Origin: Chrysoporthe austroafricana
Taxonomy: Eukaryota > Ascomycota > Sordariomycetes > Diaporthales > Cryphonectriaceae
Reading direction: 5' to 3'
Length of the DNA stretch: 64,000 nt
Assembly (NCBI GenBank): GCA_001051155.2
Contig: JYIP02000002.1
Location: 3,665,583 to 3,729,582, forward strand
In this document: positions 45,258 to 55,745 of the stretch, one piece after another
How the letters are laid out: each line of letters starts with the position of its first letter
How positions within the stretch are numbered: position 1 is the stretch's first letter
The notes under the pieces: model-generated
Databases searched by the model: none
What the model was told of the DNA's origin: nothing
The model's input: the letters and a program-made list of their open reading frames with translations, nothing else
Translations under genes and position numbers: made by a program

Positions 45258-48210
45258 ATGCCTGTACGCGCCAAGTTCCGCCCTCAGCCCGGCGCAAACG
45301 ACGCACCGCGCACGCCGTCGCCGAACGGCCGGCTGGTCTTCTTCCACGGGCTGCCAGATGTGCGGGACGATGACTCCTTCCGGGATGTGATCAAGAAGCT
45401 GTCAATGTGAGTGGGCGGGTATATGTGAGATGACGAGGGGGTTCGCCACTGACGTTCGAGCCACAAAAGATACTTCAACGAGGTCGTGATCCTGCCGGTC
45501 ACCTTCGAGCAACTGAGGACGACGTCTGCAGGCGCGGGCCTCACGAAACTAGTTGAGCATCTGAGCAAATCCTGCTGTAATCCTGCGATTGTGAACGCCT
45601 TGCTGTAAGTCCACTATTCATAATACCGCCTTCGCATGTGAATAGCCAAGCCGCGCGGGAGATGCCGGTACCTGCGTCTGACGCACCTCTTTTCTCACAT
45701 CTTGGCGATCACCACCCTGTATGGCAACGCTGCCCGTCAGTGGCTGCTCCCACAGCGGGTTGAGTGTCCCTCGGGGCTGTCACCGGCGGTCATATCCTCA
45801 TCTAAACGACCAACCGGGTCACAGATGAGCGTGATTTGTCCGCCTGAAGTACCGCTACAAAATGGCATCCGCGTGCCAGCTTTTGCAGCACACCTATGCC
45901 ACACAGCTTGCTGACTGCTGAGCCAGAGCTCTGAAATGGCACTATGGAGCCGCGACGGAGGAGAAGAGCGTCAACGAAGCACGGGCGAATGCAGCAGAGA
46001 TTGTGGCCTGGCGCTTCTTGACACACCTGTCAGAGAGAGAGGTTGTGGATTACTGTCTCTATGAGATCCCGGATACAGAGGACAACGCCGAAGAGGGTGG
46101 GGGCCGTGATGAGGAGACCGGCCGCCTGTCCGAGGAGGTCGACGAGAATACCGCCCTGCTCGCCCAGTCGCTGTCCGAGACGGTGAGCTCGGCCAAGAAT
46201 GCGTTCCTCAACACCGGCAGCAACAAACGGTACCAGCTGTTGAAGTCCATCTCCCGGCTGACGATGCACGGCGACGACGAGGATGAGGAGGAGGAGGATC
46301 CGACTAAGCCATTTGTCACCCTCAACGCGCTGGAGATCGCGGCTGTCGCAGACGCTAAGCGCTTCTTGAGCCAGCATGTCGTACAGAAGATTGTCACGGG
46401 CATATGGAACGGCGACATCGTGTTTTGGGATAGTAGGTGTCCTCGCGAACGGGAATGGTAGAGTTACATACTGATCATGCTCGCTAGAACTCGAGGTTAA
46501 CTCGGTTAAGCGGCCCCGGTTCTACAACAAGGCGACGGCCGATCCATTCTCCCGGCTTCGGGTTCCCAAATACCTGAAGAGCTTCGAAGTCATCTTCTTC
46601 TTCATCTTCCTCTTCCTGTACTACTCCGTGCTCGTGGAGAGGAATCCGGACCAGATCAGCCTACCCGAGGTCCTCCTATACATCTGGTTCGCGGCCTTCT
46701 TCTACGACGAGCTGAGCGAATGGAGCGACGCGGGATCGATCTTCTATGCAACTGATGTAAGAACATCTCGCGCGCAACAGCCGCGGTCGCTGAATCGTTG
46801 CTTACGGTGCTACAGATATGGAACCTTTTCGATATAACCATGATATGCATTGGTTTTGTATTTGCCATCATGCGTACGTTGATCTAGGCCCAGACCTGTC
46901 TTCTGGTAGTCATCTAACTTGAAGTGCAGGCATTGTCGGCCTCTCGAGGCATGACATGGCGCTCATCGAGCAGTCGTTTGACATACTCTCGCTCGAGGCT
47001 CTGTTCATGGTCCCTCGCGTCTGCTCTGTCCTGTCTCTGTCGCCTTACTGGGGCACGCTTATTCCCTGTCTGAAGGAAATGGGCAAGGACTTCATCAAGT
47101 AAGCTTCTTGATCCAGATCAACCTACCAGATATGGTCCTGACCATAGCGCTTCAGGTTCATGGTCCTCGTTGTGATCCTTTACATGGGTTTCCTGACTAC
47201 GTTCTCGCTCATTGGCCGTGAAGAATTCGTACGTATCCTTATATATCCATATCTGCGAGTCAAGACTCGTCCCCGTTCGTCGCTGACCCGCTATCGCAGA
47301 CCCTCAAAGAGATGGCCATGGACCTGACCAAGATATTCTACGGCTCGAGCTACGTCGGTTTTGAAATCATGAGCCGCATCGACCCCATACTGGGACCCCC
47401 TCTGATGTTTATCTTTGTGACGCTGTCCAGCATCCTGCTGATGGGCAGTCTGACGGGTAAGTCTACCACGATCATCACTATTCCGCATCCTCGCCCTGCG
47501 TTCGCTTCCTGACCGTCCTAGGTATGCTTTCGAACTCCTTCTCCCGCGTCATCAGCCACGCCCGCGAGGAATATCTCTACGTCTACAGCGTCTATGTCCT
47601 CGAAGCCTCCACCTCCAACCGCCTCACCCACTTCTACCCGCCCTTCAACCTGCTGGCGCTGATCATCTTCCGCCCCTGCCGCATCTTCCTCCCCTCCGAC
47701 CACAAGTTCCGCGCCGCCCGCATCCTCCTGCTCAAGGCGACGCACTTCCCCATCGTGGGCGTCATCATGCTCTACGAGGTCATCCGCGGCAAGGTGGCGG
47801 CCGACGAGTACGCCGGCTTCAAGGGCCCGCGCGCGGACACCGGCGCCGGCCCGGGCAGCACGGTGCAGAAGAAGGCCTCGCGGCCCAAGATGCGCCCGGC
47901 GTCCTCGTCCTCGCAGAAGCTCAGCCGGCCCTCGCGCATGAGCATGAGCGTGTTCGAGCCGATCCAGGTGCCGAGGGACTCGCCCACGCGGGCCCTGGGC
48001 ACCGCGACGCCGACGACAGACGCCGCGAACGACGATGTCGATGCGCCGGGCCAGGTGGAGGTCAAGATCTCGGAGCTGAACGACAAGATCGACAGGCTGA
48101 CGGAGATCATCCTCGCCATGCAGAGGGAGAGGGAGCAGCAGCACAGGGATGGGATGCCGCATGGGGACGGGGTTGGGTACGGGACAGGGGTGCACTTGCG
48201 CGGGTTTTGA
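45258..48210 (+). CDS. YVC1: YVC1-type vacuolar TRP cation channel
   Basis: Homologue of yeast Yvc1 (TRPY1), which releases Ca2+ from the vacuole on hyperosmotic or mechanical stimulus. Nine exons: 45258-45406, 45470-45604, 45927-46432, 46488-46756, 46816-46873 (58 nt), 46930-47098, 47156-47228 (73 nt), 47300-47456 and 47522-48210. The product is 734 aa. The cytosolic N-terminal part includes ANAAEIVAWRFLTHLSEREV (about 115-135) and an acidic EDEEEEDP run. Membrane segments follow from VIFFFIFLFLYYSVLV, through LFDITMICIGFVFAIM, VLVVILYMGFLTTFSLIG, to a pore region FYGSSYVGFEIM and S6-like FIFVTLSSILLMGSL. The C-terminal coiled coil VKISELNDKIDRLTEIILAM could drive assembly. The 322-bp second intron is unusually long, but its junction restores NALLALKWHY as in other fungal Yvc1 proteins. 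Confidence 0.93.
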
Positions 48211-49457
48211 GATGGTGTTTGTGGGGTTGTGACGGGTTTTCAGGATACGGGGTCTCTGGAAATTTTTGACGCCGTCTCCATTTGTTGGCTTGCTAGAGCG
48301 TGATCTCCGATATGAAGATGGGTTAGAGCTAAGCGCCGGTTCGTTGATCTGTTTCTAGCATTTGTATGATTGATTTTGCATTGGGAATCTTCGGATCTGA
48401 GCGCTGCATATTTACTAATGGCGAAGTGTTCGTTATCTCTCATTTACTTGCCTCATACTGCCGGTGATCAGGGAACGCTAAGAGTGCTGTGGTGCAGACC
48501 TCTGCGCTTGGGAGGGAGATTGGAAAGCCGACACGGCGATCGAGTTCATCAGGGACTTAATCAATGCGGCACCAGTCCGAGGGCGGACTCAATACTGGCT
48601 GAGATGATGAAGCTCCTCCATGCCTATATCCGGACACAGCGGCTAGAAGAGAGCGGGAAAGACTACCGAGCAAAGAAGCAAGAAAGTGATGTAGTGGACG
48701 TCATAACAGGAGGAATAGGGTGGGTACATAGGGCATCAAAAACCTGACACTTCGTCCAGTTGATGTACGGAGGAGGCGACTTTGTGAGACCAACTCGCTG
48801 GGTATCATCTGTATTTCTGCCATCGCTATAAATGAGCCATAAAGAATACACTTCCTTACCTGGTCCCAACCACCTACCAGCGTGTCCATACCTCGGTCGC
48901 TCCGACAAGATCCGTTGCCACGTACATTCCTTCTTACCACCCATCCGTCCGTCCAACTCATCACATCGTCCCTCTTCCACATCATGAAATGGTATCATCA
49001 GCCTCGATGCCGTCTTCAAGATGAGATTCATTGTGTCCGAAGGCCATGCGAGCCCCTTTTGTTTGTTGTTGACACTGTGGTGTGTTGCTCTTCGGTTTCG
49101 TGTATATGTGATGGAGATGGACGATGAAAGACGAAATATACTGAGATTGAAATCTTCAAACAAGCCACTGAACGCCGAGGAAACTCAAGCAGAAAACAGA
49201 GAAGCCAAATCGGAACGTCTTTGGAACGCCATTACATGCCTGCCGATCTTTCAATTCGACGCTCGTAAACGAGTGTCGAAGCCGAGAAAGTAGCAGTCCG
49301 TCGATGGCAACGATCCCAAGAACGCGACATGGTTGGAAACAGCGGTCGAAGAGAGAACAGAGCCGACCAAATGCATGACAACTGTCTGGGTATTTTTTTC
49401 GCGCCAGGGTATATCCAGCCGGGGTATTTTGACGTCGAGTTTCTAAGAGCGAAGAAT
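48211..49457. other. Convergent 3' region
   Basis: 1.25 kb between the YVC1 and KH-protein stop codons. No supported gene; probably long 3' UTRs and spacer. Confidence 0.5.
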
Positions 49458-52400
49458 CTAACGATAAGGTCCGATCGGACCGGGGTATCCAGAATTCGTA
49501 GAGTGAGAGGTGGAAGGACGGCCGCTGTCAGCGGACTGCCGGGTACTGTGACGGGGCGTAACATCGCCGGGCTGAGAGACGCCGTTGGGTGTCAACTTAT
49601 CACCGGAGCTTGTTCCAAAGGGACGACTCGGCCAGGGGCTGTCGTCGTCGGGTAAATTTACACCGCTGTCGTTCCACGGGTTTCGATCAGCGTGGAAGCT
49701 GCGGGTCGATTCGATCGAAATGAGCGAAGACTTGGACACGTTGCTCGAACCTTTAAACAGGGAAACGGTTGCCGAGTGAGAGCTGTTCTTGCGGCGGTCC
49801 AAGAAAGAAGAGATCGATGACATGCTTCCAGGCTTCCGAAGCTTGTCAAAGATGGTGCTGCGTTCGCGGGCAACCTCGTCGCCGAAGGCGGACTTGGTCG
49901 GGGAGTCAGTCGCAACTGTTGTGGGTGCGTGCTGTAGCAGCTTTGAGTCGAAGTACTGGAGCGACTCCTCGAATGTATCCGACTTGGGGCGGGGGATAGA
50001 TCCTTTGATGATGGTCTCTTCGACACCGGCAGTGGCGAAGTGACCATGCAGGAGTTCCATAGCATCGCGCAGACCGCCTGCATTGTTGCGGGTGAAGGTC
50101 CAGAGGAGTGTGACAGTTGGCTGGCCGTCGTCAGTCAGCTCGGAAGCATTCTCATGCACGGTGAGGTCGACCTCATGCTGAGCCTTGAGCTTTGGCACGA
50201 CTTCGTTCACAAACTCCGGAGACTCGAGGTACTTGATCAGCGCTGGGGTGCGAGCCAGTACCACTTCATGGTTGTCAGGTACCATGCCCTGCGGAGGTCA
50301 GCATGCATCAGGCAGCCAAAGGAGAAGGATTGAACTCACGAGGAACTCGTCAACACAAAGGGGCACCTGCCACTGAGGTCCAGTAAAGGTTACCTCATCG
50401 CTAGCCTGTTCTGTGCCGGGGAAGATGATTTTGCAGTTCCACTTCTTCTCCATGATCGCAATGTCGGACAAGCGAGCTAGCAGCTGGCGGTGGTAGAGAC
50501 GGTCCACAGGTACGACCTGGGACGTAAATTCGGAGTCCTGTAAAACGTCAGTATTTCATTTCTTCACGGCAAGCAGTGTACGGCTTACAACGCGATCGAC
50601 CATCTCAAGAATCTCCGACTTCACGAGTTCGAGGCTCTGGGCATTGCGAGCGGGTGTCCGACAAATTACATTGTCCAGCGTGTTGTCGTCATCCTCTCGA
50701 ATCATGCCGTCTGAAAGGTCAGCGAGACGAACCCCATCTGAACCGACTGCCGAGATCCGAAGAGACTTACTGCGTTCCTGGGCGTTAGAGAACTTGACGA
50801 AGACAGAGTGCTTCTTCATGATACGCTGAATGTGCTGGCCGCCAATACCAATGATTCGCTTGTGATACTGATCAGGCACGTGGAACGAGATGGAAGCGGG
50901 CATCTCCTGCTCCACTAGACCCAGGCCCTGCTTCATGGAGTCGTAGGACGAGGCGTTCACGTCGATGTTGAAGTTGTACTCGCCGAAGTTCTCGAACATG
51001 ATCTGGACGTTGCCTACCTAGGACGTCAGTAACACTTCCACCAAGCTAGGGCCTTATGCTGAACGTACTCTGCCCCATGATCTTGTTGATCTTGCCGTTC
51101 TTCTTGCCGCTCACGAATTCCTTGTGCTCGTTGGCAAGCTCAATCTTGACCCTGATAGTGTACTGCGACTGTGTCACGAATCGGATTTGGGAGATCACGT
51201 GAAGCGCTGCCTTGACCGCATCATCAGAGCCGTCGATGGTGAACGAAAGTCGCTGAAAGGAGATCTCAGCGTCGGAGTTGGCACAGATGTCACCGAGCAT
51301 GATCCTGATGTCGTTGTCCTCTGGCAGCCTCCTGCCATCCGGCTGAGCCGCCCAGAATCCGCTGTAGAACTGCCCGGCCTGCAACCCTTGTCAGCCAACA
51401 CAGTCGAGGTACACCTCCTTTGCTGAACTTACAAGAGACATGAGCTCCCGAACCGTCCGCTCGATATGCAGATTCTCGATAGCCTGGACCCGAACTGTGT
51501 TCTGCCTCGAGCCCAAGGGCGGGAACTGGATGTAGGACCCATTGGTCTCGACGATCTTGCGAACCTTGTCGAGACGAGTCAGGAGGATGGTATCGATCTT
51601 CTCCGCCGGCATGGGCACATCCTTGACGTAAAGTCGGACGCGGTTCAGCAAATCTCGCAGCTTGAGCTTGGCGAGCTCGATCTGTCGGGGCTTATCGCCG
51701 GTGATGAGGATCTCGTTCGGGTTTCGGGGTTGAGCGTTGCCAGGGCAGTATCGGAAGTACGTCGAGAAGGGCGGGGGGAAATAGATGGCAGTACCGGTAG
51801 CCGATTCGATCAGCTTGATGTTCTTTCGGTTCCGGCCGCAGATGAGCTGTTGAATCGAGAGGTCCATATGCATAGCATCAACGATCCGGCCAAGCTGAAG
51901 CAGTGTCAGTCGCTGCCTCCCGTCAAGCAGATAGTGTAACATCTCATACCCATTGGTCAATAGAGACCAAGACACGAGTCTTGGCGTGTTCCGAGGACAA
52001 TATGTCACCGTAGATGGCTACTCTCCACCGCTGGTCCCTCCGGATCTCAACGTCGCCATTCACGCCATCAACAAGCGGTGTGAGCTTGGGCCCGAGGAGG
52101 AAGATGTCCACGCCGCAGAAGGCCGATATGCTGTCGAGGGTTTCGGTCACGGCCTGTTTGAGAGAGCCGGCGTTGAGGTCCGCAACCATGTCTCCATCGA
52201 TGTCCACGGTGGTACAGCGCTGGAGCAAGCACGAGGGGTTAGTGGATCTGCATCTCTCAAGTAGGTCACAACGCAACACGGCGGGTTATCCAACTACACA
52301 CCAGGGACAGAGGGGTCTCATTGAGGAGCTTCTCCCTGGTCTGCCAGACGAGGTCCAGGGAACCCGAGAGGCAGACGGTGGTGACCTGGCCCCTGATATG

Positions 52401-52820
52401 TTTCGGCGTGGTCGAGATAACATGGGCCTCGATCGGCAGCTGGCTGTTGGTGATGTCCTTGCACATCTTCCTCAACCGACCCAGATTGTCGGCATGGACG
52501 GGGAGCTCGTGGACCGGGACGTCATCGGGAGCCTCGGCAGGGTGTGTCCACCTGAGGACGGCGTCGGTAGTAGCGTGGAGGATGTCCTCGGTGTCGGGAC
52601 CGGCCAGCTCGGAGGCGAAGGGCACGTTGAAGGCATGGTGGATGACAGAGTCGCCGATCTGAGGAGGCGTTATGGGGGAAGCGCCCTGAGGCGTAATCTT
52701 GTGGTGTGGATGGAGACCCTGCATCGACATGCCCATGCTGGGCCTTGAGGACATGCCAAAGGCGGGACTCATCCGCTCTGACCAGTTTCTCATGTTTGCT
52801 ATCTTATTCATGGCGTGCAT
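49458..52820 (-). CDS. Multi-KH-domain RNA-binding protein (bicaudal-C/vigilin-like)
   Basis: Eight exons on the minus strand: 52820-52302, 52219-51950, 51894-51433, 51378-51069, 51013-50771, 50710-50589, 50537-50340 and 50288-49458. The product is 984 aa. Several KH-type folds can be seen. The best is HKRIIGIGGQHIQRIMKK (with the GxxG loop). Others are IQQLICGRNRKNIKLIESAT, GKINKIMGQSNVQIMF and a divergent YHRQLLARLSDIAIMEK. KH domains bind single-stranded RNA, so a role in mRNA control is expected. The last ~150 residues are Ser/Pro-rich and disordered. All introns are GT-AG. The start is uncertain: the first in-frame ATG (52820) and a second (52811, better context) lie inside or at the end of a small uORF. 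The upstream sequence in frame is pyrimidine-rich and looks like leader. Confidence 0.87.
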
Positions 52821-52834
52821 GATGTGCTCCTCAT
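52808..52834 (-). promoter_or_regulatory. uORF overlapping the KH-protein start
   Basis: A nine-codon frame on the minus strand (MRSTSCTP then stop). It starts 14 nt upstream of the first main-frame ATG and ends with TGA overlapping the second main-frame ATG as ATGA. If the transcript includes it, initiation at 52811 would depend on leaky scanning or termination-reinitiation. The transcript start is unknown. Confidence 0.4.
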
Positions 52835-54055
52835 GGACGACGACGAGGGAGGCCACAGTACAGTAGCCCGGCCGACAGGACAAGGATGCAACCAGGGCAG
52901 AGGAGGACGAGGAGGGGGAGGAGGTCCGGGAAGGACGGGCGGGCGGAGTTGGCGGAGTAGACGAGGACCGTGTCAAGGCCAAGGTCCAAGTCCGAGGAGG
53001 GGAGGGTGGAGGGAGAGGGGGGAAATGCCGCCTGCGCGCACACCAGAAGAGAAGAAAGGGAGGAGGGAAAGAGGAAACGAAAGAAGGGAAAACAACTGTC
53101 GTGTGCTCTACTTCAGCCCTTGGGGGAGGGGGGGTTGGTTGAGATCTCGTCGGGCTGGGCGGAGAGATGGTAAGGTGAGGAGGAAGAGGTGTGATTGCGT
53201 GAGGCGATCAAAGCAAAGAGTTGGCAGCTGGCAGTGTGCACTGCCCGCGCGGTGGATTGGACTGGATTGGACTGGGCTGGCGTTCGAGACACGAGTGGAG
53301 GGCAAGGGGCTGTGCGGATCGCAGCGCCCGTACCTACTACGGCACTATCACGCCGCGCAGGCCTGGTAGCGCTGCATTGAAGCCTGCTCGGGCGTGTAGT
53401 GTACCATAGCACCATAGCACGGAGTACTACCATAGGGCTTCAGGCCTGCGAGGACGGGGGTTCGGCCGCGCCAGGCCACAAGAGGAGTGGGGCCATGGGC
53501 CCCCAAAAAGGGCCCACACCATGATAGAGTCAACCAGTCGGGAACAATGGGATCACAGCAGGCCAGACAGGCCAGACCAACTTGGTTCCCTATTCCTCTT
53601 GCAGATCCGTCGAGTGCCGCAAGCATCCTCGCCGCGTCGATCCTGATGATCAGCCCTAGAACAACACTGAACAATGCTGGACGTGTAGGTAGGCGACCTA
53701 GTTCACCTCGTGGTGGATCTCCAGCCTGTGGGCACTCTTCACCGGCCAGGCGGCTCGTGGTTGGGTTGTCTTCACAAGGAGAATGCAGAGATGAAGTGTC
53801 TTATCTCTTTTAATCCCCGGCGCCGACCGTATCCCCAAAGTTTGTATGGATCAGATGGATCAGAGCTGAGAGGTCTGACGCTGACAACAACCGGGGGCCG
53901 ATTCCATGCGGTGCGTGCCTATGCAATACGTCCGTCGAATTGATGCAGGACATGACAGCGATGCTCCAGAACGTCGAAATGACGAATGCGCGGTTTCCAT
54001 TTCGTCTCCATTCCAAACGCGCACGACCGCCCGCACTGCCCGAGGGCCCATGGCT

Positions 54056-54094
54056 GTCCCCAGGGCGGTCCCCCAGGGCGGTTCCCCAGGGCTG
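54056..54094. repeat. Short GC-rich tandem repeat
   Basis: Three consecutive imperfect copies of a 12-13 bp unit close to GTCCCCAGGGCG. The unit is partly self-complementary. No gene overlaps it. Confidence 0.7.
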
Positions 54095-54657
54095 CCATTG
54101 CGCCTTCATCCCATATCTAGATCTCAGACGGCTCGACCACCTTTTTCTTTGGATGCTCGACTTCTCGCATGACAAACCAGCCCAGGGCCATCGTTCTTGA
54201 GGCTAATCGCTGTCGTCCACGAGGGGTCACGTCGCAGTGCTTCCCCCAAGGGTGTTTCTGCCAGGGAAGATCTCACAGTCCTCGACGGGACTATCCTCGA
54301 GTCTAGTTTGCGCCCTGCCGAATGCCTGTCTCAGACACGAACGACTCGATCGCCAGTCAGAGAGATCGCACGGAGCAGGGGCCAACTCAAGATGGAAGGC
54401 CTCTGCTTCTCCTGCCGTTCGATTCGGGTTTTTTAGTAGATTGACTTGACCACTTTCTACTCATACCCGTCCTGGTCTCAGACCGCTCAATGATAAACAA
54501 CCCCGCTCGCCTTTGCCCGAAACTGGTTTGACGTGTGCCAGGCCATGGCATGCTTGCCCTGGCCGTCGACTGGAGCTCACAACCCAAGTGAGCTCAGAGC
54601 TAACGCCTCCTTGGCGTGCTGGTCTGATGAGTCGGCACTTCGGGAGCTGTCAGGGGC

Positions 54658-55074
54658 CTACAAAGGAGGCTCGATCTCAGCCTCAGCCTCAGTGAAGTAA
54701 GCAGCCACCAAAGTGAATTTCCAATTCAGATCAATGGAGTGACATTCTATACGGCATCCTCGATTGGCGCATGCTAGACCACTCAAAGCGCGGGTCACAC
54801 CAGGCAATGCAAGAACGGTTTCAGAAAACACATACCAGGAGCCTCTAATTTGAGAACGTCCTGTGGAATAACCGACCATAGGACGGTCTGCTGTGGGCGA
54901 ATCTTCCGTAGCTTCATCTGCCAGATAGCATGAGTGCCCTGCGATGAGTTGATCCTCCGATGTCCACACTCCTAGCGGCACAGGCGTATAAGCAGCAAGA
55001 TTCCAAAGTGATTCAGGGGCGGCAAGAAGCTCATCGCCACACGCCATCTGCATGCCTCCATGACAAGCCCGCAT
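54658..55074 (-). CDS. Orphan open reading frame, 138 codons, doubtful
   Basis: An ATG-to-stop frame with mixed composition, including SLWNLAAYTPVPLGVWTSED and WYVFSETVLALPGV. I do not recognise it. There is no signal peptide, repeat or clear domain. It stands alone in a 2.9-kb gap. It may be a small lineage-specific gene, a decayed fragment or chance. Confidence 0.22.
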   Translation of the reverse strand: MRACHGGMQMACGDELLAAPESLWNLAAYTPVPLGVWTSEDQLIAGHSCYLADEATEDSPTADRPMVGYSTGRSQIRGSWYVFSETVLALPGVTRALSGLACANRGCRIECHSIDLNWKFTLVAAYFTEAEAEIEPPL

Positions 55075-55745
55075 CGAGGCCGGGCCCCTGAAATACTAAA
55101 TCAGGAAAATCGCTACCGGGAGGTCTTCAAGGGCGGTCTACCGTGTATAGGACAGCAGGCCCGGCAGCTAAGCTTCGCTGGTCACTAAATAGTGTTACTG
55201 AACAGATACGAAAGGATGGCCTCCGGTGCTCGGCATCAAAACTTGATTTGAGGTGCTAGTAGACTGAGGCCTATGTATGCAGCGACCGAAACCTTATTGA
55301 GATCTATGATAACCTTAATGTTCTCCGAATCTCGGGGACAACGAGATTCAAAATCGAGACGTCGGAGGATCAATCAATGTCATCTGGCTGAGCCTCTGCT
55401 TGCCTCCAGCTTTCTATCTGAAATGCTTCAAAATGAAGCATAGGGGGGGGGGGAATCACCAGGAAAATGTCATCGCATTGCTATACGCTGTTCTTATTGA
55501 CCACGTCCACTTCTCCATAGATAATGGCTACTTTTGGACGCCACGGTGTTCTGCTCGAGTATGTTCTACCCATCTGTATCTGCTCAATGGCTTGGCTAAA
55601 GCTTCTTCGTTGGGCCTCAGATTGTGTCAGACTTGACACAGTGTATACTCGACTCTCTTTCATCAACGAACTTCAAGTTTGTCCGAATCCAAATGCCGGA
55701 GTTGGGTCGCGCGAAGTCGACAGTGTCTACACTAAGCCCCTCCGT

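Larger units (their letters stand above)
52821..55745. other. Intergenic region upstream of the KH gene
   Basis: 2.9 kb. The end near the KH start is purine-rich on the plus strand (pyrimidine-rich leader on the minus strand). Short tandem repeats occur at 53252-53278 (GGATTGGACT-like units) and 54056-54094. One 138-codon minus-strand frame is listed separately. Otherwise nothing is supported. Confidence 0.45.

Noticed and set aside
45646..45661. YVC1 as a pseudogene because of an apparent frame break after exon 2
   Set aside because: The break appears only if the exon is forced to resume at the nearby TAG acceptor. With the acceptor at 45926 the nine exons sum to an exact 735 codons.
45646..45764. 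Possible cassette exon inside the long YVC1 intron (open stretch around ILAITTLYGNAARQW)
   Set aside because: Using it needs a GAG acceptor at 45661 and leaves no frame-compatible donor. Skipping it directly restores the conserved NALLALKWHY junction.
52821..52982. Longer N-terminus of the KH protein (Ser/Pro-rich open sequence upstream)
   Set aside because: The frame stays open but has no ATG before 52820, and the sequence is pyrimidine-rich like a leader. An upstream exon was looked for without a convincing acceptor.
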